Assembly: GCF_022808645.1 (NCBI RefSeq)
Contig: NZ_JAKZKT010000017.1
Span: 1-64,000, forward strand
From: Bacillus litorisediminis
GTDB lineage: Bacteria; Bacillota; Bacilli; Bacillales; JC228
Direction: 5' to 3'
DNA: 64,000 bases
Numbering within the stretch: the stretch's first letter is position 1; every line of letters starts with the position of its first letter. The notes below the pieces were generated by a model. It made no database searches, had not been told where the DNA came from, and worked only from the letters and a program-made list of their open reading frames with translations. This document shows, piece after piece, positions 51,168-59,953 of this stretch. The translations under genes were made by a program, and so were the position numbers.

Positions 51168-52463
51168 ATGGATGCATCTGCAGTTACTTTAGCTTTAGAC
51201 TCTTTGTGGGTCATGCTGGCAGCAATTTTGGTCATCGCCATGCAAGGAGGATTTGCTCTCTTAGAGGCTGGTTCAACACGGATGAAGAACTCGGGTCACG
51301 TGGCTGGGAAGCAAATCATTAGCTTCGCGATTGCATCTCTTGGATTTTGGGCGATTGGATTTGCAATTACTTTTGGGAATGGAAATTCATTTATCGGTAC
51401 TTCAGGATGGTTTTTAAGCGGAGAAGAGGAAACTTTCTCATCACTATCTTGGGCAGTTGTACCACTTGAACTCAAATTTTTATTCCAGCTGGCTTTTGTA
51501 GGTGTTTCTCTAGCTATTGCATGGGGCGGATTTGCTGAACGCGGAAAATTGATTGTGTACTTTATTTTTGGAATTATATTTACAATGTTTATCTATCCTG
51601 TAATTGGACACTGGGTTTGGGGCGGCGGCTGGCTCGGCTCCATGGGAATGCAAGACTTTGCCGGATCAACAGTTGTTCACTTGCAGGGAGCTGTTGCAGC
51701 GTTAGTGGCTACTATACTATTAGGACCACGTATTGGAAAATTTAATAAGGATGGTTCTCCGAATAGTATTCCAGGGCATAACCAGGTATACACAGTATTA
51801 GGAGGGATGATTCTATGGGTTGGCTGGTTTGGCTTTAATGCGGGAAGTACAATGGCGGTTGGTGATGGATTCTTTGGCTATGTTGCTCTTACAACTAATT
51901 TGGCCGCAGCTGCAGGTGCTATCGCAGCACTTGTTACGGCAAAATTATTAGTTGGAAAAGCAGACATTCCGGCAACTGTAAATGGAGTTTTAGCTGCATT
52001 AGTAGCAATTACTGCATCATGTGCGTTTGTTGAACCTTGGGCAGCAGTTATCATTGGAGCTGCAGCAGGATCCATTACATTCTGTACCTCCGTTTACTTT
52101 GAAAAGAAGGGCTTGGATGACCCGGTTTACGCTTTTTCCGTTCACGGAATTGCAGGTATCATCGGAACAGTTTCAACAGGATTTTTCGCCTCTCCAAGAT
52201 TAGTAGAGATCACTGGAATTGGTCAGCCTGGACTTGTTTATGGCGGCGGATTTGAGCAGCTCTTTGTTCAAATCATCGGCGTATTGGGAGCTGCTGTATA
52301 TGTTGCTGCGGTTTCATTCGTTGTTCTATATATTTTGAAAAAGACAATTGGATTACGTGTATCTGCAGAAGAAGAAATGAGTGGATTAGATATCAGTGAG
52401 CACGGTTCTTATGGCTATCCTGAACATATCGGAATCATAAGCAAGAAGAATCAAGCTAGTTAA
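51168..52463 (+). CDS. amt: Ammonium transporter Amt (NrgA type)
   Basis: 431-residue membrane protein with eleven segments. Family motifs are present: GGFALLEAGSTRMKNS, the pore region with AWGGFAERGK, GSTVVHLQGAVAAL (first conserved His of the twin-His pair), MILWVGWFGFNAGS and FSVHGIAGIIGT (second His). It imports ammonium under nitrogen shortage. AAGGAG is nine bases before the ATG at 51168. A GlnK/NrgB gene, the usual partner, does not follow; a terminator is next. Two TnrA/GlnR-type boxes surround its promoter. Confidence 0.96.
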   Translation: MDASAVTLALDSLWVMLAAILVIAMQGGFALLEAGSTRMKNSGHVAGKQIISFAIASLGFWAIGFAITFGNGNSFIGTSGWFLSGEEETFSSLSWAVVPLELKFLFQLAFVGVSLAIAWGGFAERGKLIVYFIFGIIFTMFIYPVIGHWVWGGGWLGSMGMQDFAGSTVVHLQGAVAALVATILLGPRIGKFNKDGSPNSIPGHNQVYTVLGGMILWVGWFGFNAGSTMAVGDGFFGYVALTTNLAAAAGAIAALVTAKLLVGKADIPATVNGVLAALVAITASCAFVEPWAAVIIGAAAGSITFCTSVYFEKKGLDDPVYAFSVHGIAGIIGTVSTGFFASPRLVEITGIGQPGLVYGGGFEQLFVQIIGVLGAAVYVAAVSFVVLYILKKTIGLRVSAEEEMSGLDISEHGSYGYPEHIGIISKKNQAS

Positions 52464-52504
52464 TCTCTACAGGGAAATATGACAATTTTTATGCATATAA
52501 CAAA

Positions 52505-52536
52505 AAGAAGGAGCTGCGACATGCTCCTTCTTTTGA
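52505..52536 (+). terminator. Terminator of amt
   Basis: 10-bp perfect stem (52505-52514 with 52523-52532) followed by TT and a T-rich stretch. It also lies just past the convergent kinase gene. Confidence 0.85.
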
Positions 52537-52557
52537 TTTTGTAGACTGGATTTCTTC

Positions 52558-53814
52558 TTATTCGCTTTTCTTGATGACAGGTAAAGTAATAATTACCTTT
52601 GTTCCCATCCCTACCTTACTGGAATACTCTATTTTCCCTTTCATCTCCTCAATAATGCGAATCGAGACCATGGTACCAAGTCCGGTTCCTTTATCCTTTG
52701 TCGTGTAGAACACGGTTCCAAGATGTTCCAGCTGCTCTTTACTCATTCCCTTTCCGGTATCCTTAATAACAAGTCTTACTTGGCTCTCATTTCCCTCTGT
52801 TGTAATCGTTACATACCCGCCGGCTGGGGTGGCTTCTATAGCATTTTTAATGATATTAATGAGCGCTTGCTTTAATTGATACCGATCTGTTTTTAAAAGA
52901 AAGTCTCCTTCATGTTCAAATTGGATCGTTACCCCTTCTTTATTGGCAAGCGGTTCGAGCAATTGAACAATCTTTTGAAGTACATCATGTAGTGAGACCT
53001 CTGTAATATTGTTAAGCTTCGGCTTCGCAAAATTTAAATAATCATTAAGAATAACTTCTGCTCTCCCTAATTCATTTAAAACTAAAATGAGGTATTCTCG
53101 CTTTTTTCCTGTCTCCTCTTGCTCTAGCAGCTGCAAGAAACCTTTTACCACCGTTAAAGGGTTTCGGACCTCATGTGCAATGGATGCTGCCAATTCGCCT
53201 AATGTATTTAACTTTTCAGCTGTTTGTATTTTTTCCTGCATTAAGCTCCTCTCAATCAGAGTTTCAGTCAGCACCGCGGAAAAACCAATGGCAATAACTT
53301 GAATGGCTCCTAAAATAAGAAAGCTCTCCATGAATTTGGAATATTCCGAATATGGGATTCCTAAGTTTGAATGGTAAATAATGATGATAAAAGGATTAAA
53401 TATAGATGGCCAAACACCGACAAGAATTGCTATTCCCATTCTTACTTTGGGAACAAGCTTTATAAAAAAGCGATGCAAAATCAGCGGAAGCAAATATCCC
53501 AATATTGTCCCTATATATCCAAATAGCAAAGCATCCCCGCCCATAATAGTCCGTATAAATAGAATCATGAGCAGAACGATTCCCCCGGAAACCGGACCCC
53601 CATACAAGGTTGCTATGACTAAAGGAACATAGCGAAGATCGAATATTAACTCTCCGCTGGAAATGGGAAAAAACATAACCAAACATGCTGCAACCCCATT
53701 TAGTATGCTGATTGTAAATATCACCATTTTGTTTTTTTTATTTTCAAATAAAATACTAAAAATGAGGTAAGGTGCTAAAATTATCAAAACATGTAACAAT
53801 AATTTTTCTACCAA
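52558..53814 (-). CDS. KinB-like membrane histidine kinase
   Basis: 418-residue kinase. The first 190 residues contain about five or six membrane helices of the 5TM-LYT type (YLIFSILFENKKNKMVIFTISILNGVAA, YGGPVSGGIVLLMILF). HisKA has the phospho-accepting His at 214 in AASIAHEVRNPLTVVKGFLQLLEQ. The ATPase domain shows NIIKNAIEATPAGG, DTGKGMS and GTGLGTM. KinB of B. subtilis has this layout and feeds the sporulation phosphorelay. A TTG start at 53814 follows GGGGGGAAGG. No cognate response regulator is adjacent. G2 box reads GTGLGT instead of GTGLGL. Confidence 0.88.
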   Translation of the reverse strand: MVEKLLLHVLIILAPYLIFSILFENKKNKMVIFTISILNGVAACLVMFFPISSGELIFDLRYVPLVIATLYGGPVSGGIVLLMILFIRTIMGGDALLFGYIGTILGYLLPLILHRFFIKLVPKVRMGIAILVGVWPSIFNPFIIIIYHSNLGIPYSEYSKFMESFLILGAIQVIAIGFSAVLTETLIERSLMQEKIQTAEKLNTLGELAASIAHEVRNPLTVVKGFLQLLEQEETGKKREYLILVLNELGRAEVILNDYLNFAKPKLNNITEVSLHDVLQKIVQLLEPLANKEGVTIQFEHEGDFLLKTDRYQLKQALINIIKNAIEATPAGGYVTITTEGNESQVRLVIKDTGKGMSKEQLEHLGTVFYTTKDKGTGLGTMVSIRIIEEMKGKIEYSSKVGMGTKVIITLPVIKKSE

Positions 53815-54054
53815 TTACCTTCCCCCCATCTCCTGTAATGTATATATGTATAACAGTACGACAAAGAACCATTTTTTCCTTCAAAATAGGAAGATTCACC
53901 CAATATTTTTTCAATATAGTGGATTTCTCGACGATTTTTGAGCAAATAAAGGCTAAATCTGCATTAATTTGGGGAATCTTCATGCTCACATTATATTTCC
54001 TAGTCCAAGAAAAAAACATCCATACTGGATGCCTAATAGAAAAAAAGTGTGCGA

Positions 54055-54285
54055 TTATAAAAATATACCTAAGCCACCCATAAAGAACATGATGTAACCC
54101 CATAATGCCAGGTAGCCTATTCCAAGTAAGCTTAAAAAATCTTTACTCTGAAACACTTCCCAATTGGTGAGTTTATAAATAAAATTAACAAAAATAATGA
54201 CAAGAAAAGCACCAAAGAAAAGCGATCCGATTGCTAGGACCATTCCATTTACTGGCTCCGATTTCACCTGGCTAAAATCAAACAT
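54055..54285 (-). CDS. Small two-helix membrane protein
   Basis: 76-residue protein with two membrane helices (MVLAIGSLFFGAFLVIIFVNFIYKL and LSLLGIGYLALWGYIMFFMGG). GAGGGAGA lies five bases before the ATG. No family recognised. The 240-bp gap before the kinase gene (53815-54054) holds no further gene. Confidence 0.65.
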   Translation of the reverse strand: MFDFSQVKSEPVNGMVLAIGSLFFGAFLVIIFVNFIYKLTNWEVFQSKDFLSLLGIGYLALWGYIMFFMGGLGIFL

Positions 54286-54469
54286 GTCTCTCCCTCTTTT
54301 AAACTTTTTCTTTTTTTATCGACAAATTTCCCCAATAATACAGGGAAATTTTAACCATTTTTTAAAAAAACCATACTATTTTCCTATTATGACATAAGGA
54401 ACACTGCTCATGATTTTTTCGATAGTACATATTTTTGCTATATTACATGTAAAAGCTTCGGAGGCAAGT

Positions 54470-54970
54470 ATGAAAATTATAGTTATTTCAGACACCCATA
54501 TGCCAAAACGGGCTAAACAATTGCCTAAGGTTTTATTAGAAGAGGTTATGAAGGCTGATTTATTGATCCATGCTGGAGATTGGACAACGATCTCACTCTA
54601 TGAGGAACTAAAGGAGCTGGCTCCGATACAAGGAGTATATGGAAATGTTGATTCAGACGAAATCAGGGACATCTTTGAAGACCATATTCTATTAGACATA
54701 CAAGGTCATAAAATTGGTGTTACCCATGGACATTTAGGGAAGGCAAAATCGACTCCTGAGAGAGCGATGGAAACCTTCTCCAAAAACCCGGCAGAACTTA
54801 TTATTTTTGGTCACTCTCATATTCCATACTTAAAAAAGCACAAAGATGTCATTTTATTTAACCCTGGGTCTCCCACTGATAAAAGGTTTCAGCGGCAATA
54901 TTCATTCGGAATCCTCGAGATTAACAGCAATCTGTCTGTCAGGCATCATTTCTTCGATCTTAAGCATTGA
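54470..54970 (+). CDS. YfcE-type metallophosphodiesterase
   Basis: 166-residue calcineurin-like phosphoesterase. Metal-binding motifs are in order: ISDTHMPKR (D8, H10), HAGDWT, YGNVDSDEIR, THGHLGK and FGHSHIPY. It should hydrolyse phosphodiesters with manganese. The ATG at 54470 follows GGAGG by six bases; a longer frame to 54410 has no such site. Bacillus YsnB is the nearest named relative known to me. Confidence 0.92.
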   Translation: MKIIVISDTHMPKRAKQLPKVLLEEVMKADLLIHAGDWTTISLYEELKELAPIQGVYGNVDSDEIRDIFEDHILLDIQGHKIGVTHGHLGKAKSTPERAMETFSKNPAELIIFGHSHIPYLKKHKDVILFNPGSPTDKRFQRQYSFGILEINSNLSVRHHFFDLKH

Positions 54971-54990
54971 TAGATTCATTTAAGTGTATA

Positions 54991-55018
54991 AAAAAGCATT
55001 CATTTCTGAATGCTTTTT
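54991..55018. terminator. Bidirectional terminator before sspH end
   Basis: 12-bp perfect stem AAAAAGCATTCA (54991-55002) with its complement (55007-55018), flanked by A and T runs. Confidence 0.9.
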
Positions 55019-55048
55019 TATACTATAAAGACTGAGTAAGGCAATTGT

Positions 55049-55228
55049 TTACTCTTCATGGAGCTCATTTAGACTCACTGTTTTTTCTTGGCTAGGGTCC
55101 TCAAGCGGGTAAACCCTAGCTGTTTCCCCCTTCTCATCCACATGCTGAATATAAACACGTGTTCCATTGTAGGTCACTTTCTTCATGTCTCCTGACTCAG
55201 CAATTTGTTGAGCTCGCTGTTTATCCAT
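55049..55228 (-). CDS. sspH: H-type small acid-soluble spore protein (SspH)
   Basis: 59-residue spore protein. MDKQRAQQIAESGDMKKVTYNGTRVYIQHVDEKGETARVYPLEDP matches the SspH family block by block, especially VYIQHVDE-ETARVY. Members are made in the forespore under SigF/SigG. The ATG at 55228 has GGAGG seven bases upstream; a longer frame has none. Forespore promoter elements were not recognised. Confidence 0.88.
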   Translation of the reverse strand: MDKQRAQQIAESGDMKKVTYNGTRVYIQHVDEKGETARVYPLEDPSQEKTVSLNELHEE

Positions 55229-55384
55229 TATGAAACCTCCATTTTTAAAAGTATTATTAGTAGTATTCCCATTTTTCAAAAGCTCATTTGTCTCTTTGAC
55301 ACGACTTTACAGGTATTGCTGTTGTTAGTAAGATGTACAAAGATATATCTAAAAGTTGCAAGCGCTCACGATAAGGAGAGATAA

Positions 55385-55882
55385 ATGATGGAAGCAGAAG
55401 TAAAAAGGACGGATGGTGGATTCTTAGCCAGATTTGAAAGACGATTTAACCATTCAATTGAAAAGGTTTGGAGTTGGCTGACACAGCCCGATAAGCTTGC
55501 TGAATGGCTGGCAGAGGCAGAAGTTGATCATAAAGAAGGCGGTACATTTACATTAACCTTCACGAAAACAGAGGGAAATGTATTGTCAGGAAGAGTTCAC
55601 AAAGCAGAACCTCCTTACGTTTTTGAATTTGTCTGGGATACAGATGGCCCTGAACCTTCACTTGTTCACTGGGAACTGCAGACAAGTGGTGAAGACTGCT
55701 TGCTGGTATTTACTCAGAACTTCCACGATCCCACCCATTTGCCAACTATGCTAGCAGGGTGGCATGTTCATCTTGACATGCTTGCATCTTCCCTGGATGG
55801 CAATGAAATTGATTTTCCATGGAATCGATGGGAGGAACTTCATATCTACTATGCTGAAAAAATCGCTGATACAGTTATTTGA
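55385..55882 (+). CDS. SRPBCC (AHSA1) family protein
   Basis: 165-residue START-like ligand-binding protein: FERRFNHSIEKVWSWLTQPDKLAEWL at the N-terminus, GGTFTLTF, GRVHKAEPPYVFEFVWD and a C-terminal helix with GWHVHLDMLASSLDG. Members bind hydrophobic ligands or help chaperones. AAGGAGAG precedes the ATG, and a second ATG follows directly. The gene is monocistronic. Confidence 0.85.
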   Translation: MMEAEVKRTDGGFLARFERRFNHSIEKVWSWLTQPDKLAEWLAEAEVDHKEGGTFTLTFTKTEGNVLSGRVHKAEPPYVFEFVWDTDGPEPSLVHWELQTSGEDCLLVFTQNFHDPTHLPTMLAGWHVHLDMLASSLDGNEIDFPWNRWEELHIYYAEKIADTVI

Positions 55883-55891
55883 GTAGGGAAG

Positions 55892-55925
55892 GCTTTCTAG
55901 CTGAACATCCAGCTGAAAGCTTTTT
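55892..55925 (+). terminator. Terminator of the SRPBCC gene
   Basis: 12-base stem with one bulge (55892-55903 with 55910-55920) followed by TTTTT. Confidence 0.8.
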
Positions 55926-56043
55926 AATTTTATCCATATTCTTCTTCAACAAAGAATAATCATAAAAACTTTCTGAAATTTCTTTAATGTTACTCCCGCT
56001 TGCATGTAAGCGTTCCCTTAAAATTTTACACGTAAAATATCTA

Positions 56044-56072
56044 TTGACATTCAATCTTCTGAGTTTTATTAT
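56044..56072 (+). promoter_or_regulatory. SigA promoter of the metNIQ operon
   Basis: Perfect -35 TTGACA (56044-56049), 17 bp, then TATTAT (56067-56072). The transcript would start near 56079, about 25 bases before the S-box. Confidence 0.82.
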
Positions 56073-56103
56073 TCTTTTAGAAAATTGACAAAATAATAAG
56101 TTA

Positions 56104-56250
56104 CTTATCAAGAGTGACTGAGGGACCAGGCCCTATGACGTCCGGCAACCTCCATTTGGAAAGGTGCCACTTCCTGCAGAATGATTTTCATTCTGAAAGA
56201 TAAGTCGTGATTGAATAAACGATGCCTCTTTCGAATGAAAGAGGCTTTTT
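56104..56250 (+). ncRNA. SAM-I (S-box) riboswitch with terminator
   Basis: The aptamer runs from CTTATC (56104) to GATAAG (56204), which close P1. Core motifs are AGAGTGACTGAGGGACC, GGCCC, GGCAACC and AAGGTGCCACTTCCTGC. After it a 9-bp stem (56224-56232 with 56237-56245) and five T form the terminator. SAM binding should stop transcription of metN-metI-metQ. Confidence 0.96.
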
Positions 56251-56285
56251 CATTTTCAAACACGATCTGTGAAGGAGGAACCAAC

Positions 56286-57302
56286 ATGATCGAAGTGAAA
56301 AATTTAGTGAAAATCTATGAAACAAAAAAAGAGAAAGTAGTGGGCGTAGATCATGTTTCATTAAAAATAAATCGTGGTGAAATCTTTGGAATTGTAGGCT
56401 ATAGCGGCGCCGGAAAAAGTTCATTGCTGCGGTGTTTAAACCTTTTAGAAAAGCCAAACTCCGGAGAAATCATAGTAGATGGACTTTCACTTACCAAGCT
56501 AAACAATAAAGAACTGCGCAAAGCCCGATTAAAAATTGGGATGATTTTTCAGCATTTTCATCTGGTTAAATCAAAAACGGTATTTGAAAATATCGCTTTC
56601 GCCTTGAAGGCAGCCCATAAATCTAAAGCGGAGATAGAGGAAAGAGTAACAGTACTGCTGGATATGGTCGGTCTGTCGGACAAACGGGATGTCTACCCTG
56701 CACAACTAAGCGGCGGGCAGAAGCAGCGTGTAGGGATTGCCCGTGCCCTAGCCAATAATCCATCTGTACTGCTTTGTGATGAAGCTACTTCTGCACTCGA
56801 TCCAAGCACAACTAAATCCATTCTGAATTTGTTAAAAAAAATAAATCGGGAATTAGGAATTACGATTGTGTTGATTACCCATGAAATGGAAGTTGTGAAA
56901 GAAATATGTGACCGAATGGCCATCATGCAAGATGGAAAAATCGTAGAAGAAGGTCCGGTTTATGAAATCTTTGCAAACCCAGTTCAGCCGTTAACAAAGG
57001 AATTTATCAATAGCGTACTTCAATTTGAACTGCCAGACTATTTACTTTCAAACCGAAAAGGCAAAATCATAAAAATTCAATTCAAAGGATCTGTTGCGGA
57101 AGAAGCAGTTGTGTCAGAAGTCTTTCAGCGCTTTAAAGTAAAAGGTAATATTCTTCACGGAAAAATTGAGTATATCCAGGAGACACCACTTGGAATCTTT
57201 ATCATGGAAGTGTTAGGTGAATCAGCTGAAGTAGAGAAGGCAATTGAATACATTAAACTCAGAACGGAAAATTTGGAGGTGATTTACGGTGACGTTGCTT
57301 GA
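56286..57302 (+). CDS. metN: Methionine ABC transporter ATPase MetN
   Basis: 338-residue ATPase with Walker A GYSGAGKSS, signature QLSGGQKQRVGIARAL and Walker B VLLCDEATSALDP. The last 95 residues are the NIL domain that binds methionine for feedback (IKIQFKGSVAEEAVVSEVFQRF). The ATG at 56286 follows GAGGAACCAA with AAGGAGG 7-8 bases upstream; a longer frame from 56211 runs through the riboswitch terminator. It overlaps metI by 14 bases. Confidence 0.96.
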   Translation: MIEVKNLVKIYETKKEKVVGVDHVSLKINRGEIFGIVGYSGAGKSSLLRCLNLLEKPNSGEIIVDGLSLTKLNNKELRKARLKIGMIFQHFHLVKSKTVFENIAFALKAAHKSKAEIEERVTVLLDMVGLSDKRDVYPAQLSGGQKQRVGIARALANNPSVLLCDEATSALDPSTTKSILNLLKKINRELGITIVLITHEMEVVKEICDRMAIMQDGKIVEEGPVYEIFANPVQPLTKEFINSVLQFELPDYLLSNRKGKIIKIQFKGSVAEEAVVSEVFQRFKVKGNILHGKIEYIQETPLGIFIMEVLGESAEVEKAIEYIKLRTENLEVIYGDVA

Positions 57303-57957
57303 TAGACTCATAGAATTGCTTCCTGAACTAAACATGGCCTTTTTTGAAACGATTTATATGGTCGGTATTGCGATGCTCGCAGGATTTATTTTCGGATTAC
57401 CGACGGGAATTCTCTTGTTTGTTACTGATAAAGGATTATTTTTACAAAATGGTGCCATTAAAAGTGTGCTTGGATTTATCGTCAATATGGTTCGCTCGAT
57501 TCCTTTTATTATTCTGCTCATCGCTTTATTGCCATTAGCGAATCTGATTGCTGGAACTACGATAGGTCCAACTGCAGCTTCCGTTTCGCTGTCAGTTGCG
57601 GCTATTCCATTTTTCGCAAGGCTGGTCGAAACATCCCTCCGCGAAATCGATAAGGGAATTATCGAAGCGGCTGTGGCTGCGGGTGCATCTCCTTGGATGA
57701 TTATAAAAGATGTATTAATTTCAGAGGCCAAACCGGGAATTATTCAAGGGATTACATTAACAGTTATCAGCTTAATTGCTTACTCAGCGATGGCGGGAAC
57801 AGTCGGAGGCGGAGGTGTCGGTGACCTTGCCATAAGATTTGGTTATTACCGTTACGATGATACCGTCATGATCACAACGGTTGTTGTTCTCATTTGCTTA
57901 GTTCAGCTTATTCAGTTTTTGGGAGACCGCTTTTCCAAACTAGTTGATAAAAGATAG
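57289..57957 (+). CDS. metI: Methionine ABC transporter permease MetI (MetP)
   Basis: 222-residue permease with about five segments and the EAA loop EAAVAAGASPWMIIKDVLISEAKPG. AMAGTVGGGGVGDLAIRFGYYRYD is the MetI signature. The GTG start at 57289 has GGAGGTG about six bases upstream inside metN. Part of metN-metI-metQ. Confidence 0.95.
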   Translation: MTLLDRLIELLPELNMAFFETIYMVGIAMLAGFIFGLPTGILLFVTDKGLFLQNGAIKSVLGFIVNMVRSIPFIILLIALLPLANLIAGTTIGPTAASVSLSVAAIPFFARLVETSLREIDKGIIEAAVAAGASPWMIIKDVLISEAKPGIIQGITLTVISLIAYSAMAGTVGGGGVGDLAIRFGYYRYDDTVMITTVVVLICLVQLIQFLGDRFSKLVDKR

Positions 57958-58016
57958 TGGTTACATCAAACCTTAGATCTTTTATATAAAAATATAATTA
58001 ATTGGGGGAAACAATC

Positions 58017-58847
58017 ATGAAGAAATTTGCAGCATTATTAGCACTAGTGTTCACAATGTTTTTAGCTGCTTGCGGAAGTGAAAGTACTTCAGGCGGCTCA
58101 AGTGCATCTGAAGATAAAAAGATAACATTTGGGGCAACAGCAGGTCCTTATAGTGATATGGTAACGAAAGCTATTAAGCCAATCTTAGAAGAGAAGGGCT
58201 ACGAAGTGGAAGTCGTAGAATTCAGTGATTATATTCAGCCAAATAAAGCTCTTGCCAGCGGAGATCTTGACGCCAATTTATTTCAGCATAAAGTTTATAT
58301 GGAAAGCTTTGCAAAAGAACACAATCTGGAACTATCTGAACTGATCGTTGTTCCAACAGCACCAATGGGGATTTACTCAAATAAATTTTCATCGATGGAT
58401 GAAATTGCAGACGGAGCTACAATCGCCATTCCGAATGATCCAACCAATGCTGCACGTGCCTTCTTAATTTTAGAAGATGCCGGACTCATTACCATCTCTG
58501 CAGATGCAGATCCTTTGACTGTGTCTGAAAATGATATCGAAGACAATGTGAAAAACCTAAAATTTGAACCAATTGAAGCCGGGCAATTGCCGCGTGCTGT
58601 TGAAAGTGTTGACCTATCCGCGGTGCCAGGCAACTTTGCATTAGCTGCTAATATGAATTTACTTGACGCACTTGTATTAGAAAATATGCCAGATCAATAT
58701 CGCAACCGCGTTGTAGTTAATACAAAAGATTTAGAAGAACCATTTGCAAAAGATATTATAGAAGCTGTTGAATCTCCAGAATTTGAAGCTGTTATCGATG
58801 CTGAATTTGAAGGCTTTGGGAAGCCTGAATGGATGTTAAACCGTTAA
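58017..58847 (+). CDS. metQ: Methionine-binding lipoprotein MetQ
   Basis: 276-residue binding protein. The signal MKKFAALLALVFTMFLAAC ends in a lipobox. GGGGGAAAC precedes the ATG at 58017, and a longer frame 15 bases upstream was rejected. The mature protein has FGATAGPYSDMVTKAIKPILEEKGYEVEVVEFSDYIQPN and ANLFQHKVYME, typical of NlpA/MetQ. A terminator follows. Imports methionine when SAM is low. Confidence 0.95.
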   Translation: MKKFAALLALVFTMFLAACGSESTSGGSSASEDKKITFGATAGPYSDMVTKAIKPILEEKGYEVEVVEFSDYIQPNKALASGDLDANLFQHKVYMESFAKEHNLELSELIVVPTAPMGIYSNKFSSMDEIADGATIAIPNDPTNAARAFLILEDAGLITISADADPLTVSENDIEDNVKNLKFEPIEAGQLPRAVESVDLSAVPGNFALAANMNLLDALVLENMPDQYRNRVVVNTKDLEEPFAKDIIEAVESPEFEAVIDAEFEGFGKPEWMLNR

Positions 58848-58851
58848 TTAG

Positions 58852-58880
58852 AATAACGCCGGTGCGAGCTGGCGTTATTT
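58852..58880 (+). terminator. Terminator of the metNIQ operon
   Basis: 9-bp perfect stem AATAACGCC (58852-58860) with its complement (58871-58879), followed by TTTC. Confidence 0.85.
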
Positions 58881-58923
58881 TCATATTTATTATTTTTTTT
58901 AAACTTTGTTGTCATCAGCACCA

Positions 58924-59872
58924 ATTTGTCCAACATAGCTGAAATCAGACAGATTTGGTGATTTTATCGCCTATCGTGTCTGAATCAGAGCCGTATTCGG
59001 ACAGCTTTGGTGATTTTATCGCCTATCGTGTCTGAATCAGAGCTGTATTCGGACAGCTTCGGTGATTTTATCGCCTTTCGTGTCAGAATCTGAGCTGTAT
59101 TCGGACAGCTTTGGTGATTTTAACGACCATCGTGTCAGAATCAGAGCCGTATTCGGACAGCTTCTGTGATTTTATCGCCTATCGTGTCAGAATCAGAGCC
59201 GTATTCGGACAGCTTCGGTGATTTTATCGCCTTTCGTGTCTGAATCAGAGCTGTATTCGGACAGCTTTGGTGATTTTAACGACCATCGTGTCAGAATCAG
59301 AGCTGTATTCGGACAGCTTCGGTGAATTCCAAGTCTATCGTGTCAGAATCAGAGCCGTATTCGGACAGCTTCGGTGATTTTATCGCCTTTCGTGTCAAAA
59401 TCAGAGCCGTATTCGGACAGCTTCGGTGATTTTATCGCCTTTCGTGTCAGAATCAGAGCTGTATTCGGACAGCTTCGGTGATTTTATCGCCTTTCGTGTC
59501 AGAATCAGAGCTATATTCGGACAGCTTCGGTGATTTTAACGACCATCGTGTCAGAATCAGAGCTATATTCGGACAGCTTCGGTGATTTTATCGCCTTTCG
59601 TGTCAGAATCTGAGCTGTATTCGGACAGCTTCGGTGATTTTATCGCCTATCGTGTCTGAATCAGAGCTGTATTCGGACAGCTTCGGTGATTTTATCGCCT
59701 TTCGTGTCTGAATCTGAGCTGTATTCGGACAGCTTCGGTGATTTTATCGCCTTTCGTGTCTGAATCAGAGCTGTATTCGGACAGCTTCGGTGATTTTATC
59801 GCCTTTCGTGTCAGAATCAGAGCTATATTCGGACAGCTTTGGTGAATTCCAAACCTATCATTTCAAAATCAG
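58924..59872. repeat. Tandem array of 17 52-bp units plus degenerate ends
   Basis: GTGTC(A/T)GAATC starts a unit at 58976 and again every 52 bp exactly through 59808, giving 17 full units. A diverged unit precedes (58924-58975) and a broken one follows (from 59860). Each unit has GAGCTGTATTCGGACAGCTT, in which AGCTGT and ACAGCT pair, and then GGTGATTTTATCGCC, in which GGTGA and TCGCC can pair. Units differ mainly in their last 16 bases, giving four types (ATCGCCTATC, ATCGCCTTTC, AACGACCATC and a GAATTCCAA form). The period is not a multiple of three, and no long frame is present, so it is non-coding. It fills the 1.1-kb gap between metQ and the dehydrogenase. Confidence 0.97.
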
Positions 59873-59953
59873 TGGCTCTTTAGTAACAACATAAATACGA
59901 AAAACAACAATCTTTGCGAACGGTTTAATTTTTTAAAAAAGGAGTGAATCATT

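Noticed and set aside
53772-54083. 103-residue plus-strand frame between the KinB-like kinase and the small membrane protein
   Set aside because: It covers the kinase leader, shows no ribosome binding site and no recognisable domain.
55875-56111. 78-residue minus-strand frame
   Set aside because: It overlaps the SRPBCC terminator, the met promoter and the start of the S-box, so it is not a gene.
58924-59872. Possible CRISPR array
   Set aside because: Units are nearly identical over their whole 52-bp length with no unique spacers, and no cas genes are present. It is a tandem repeat.
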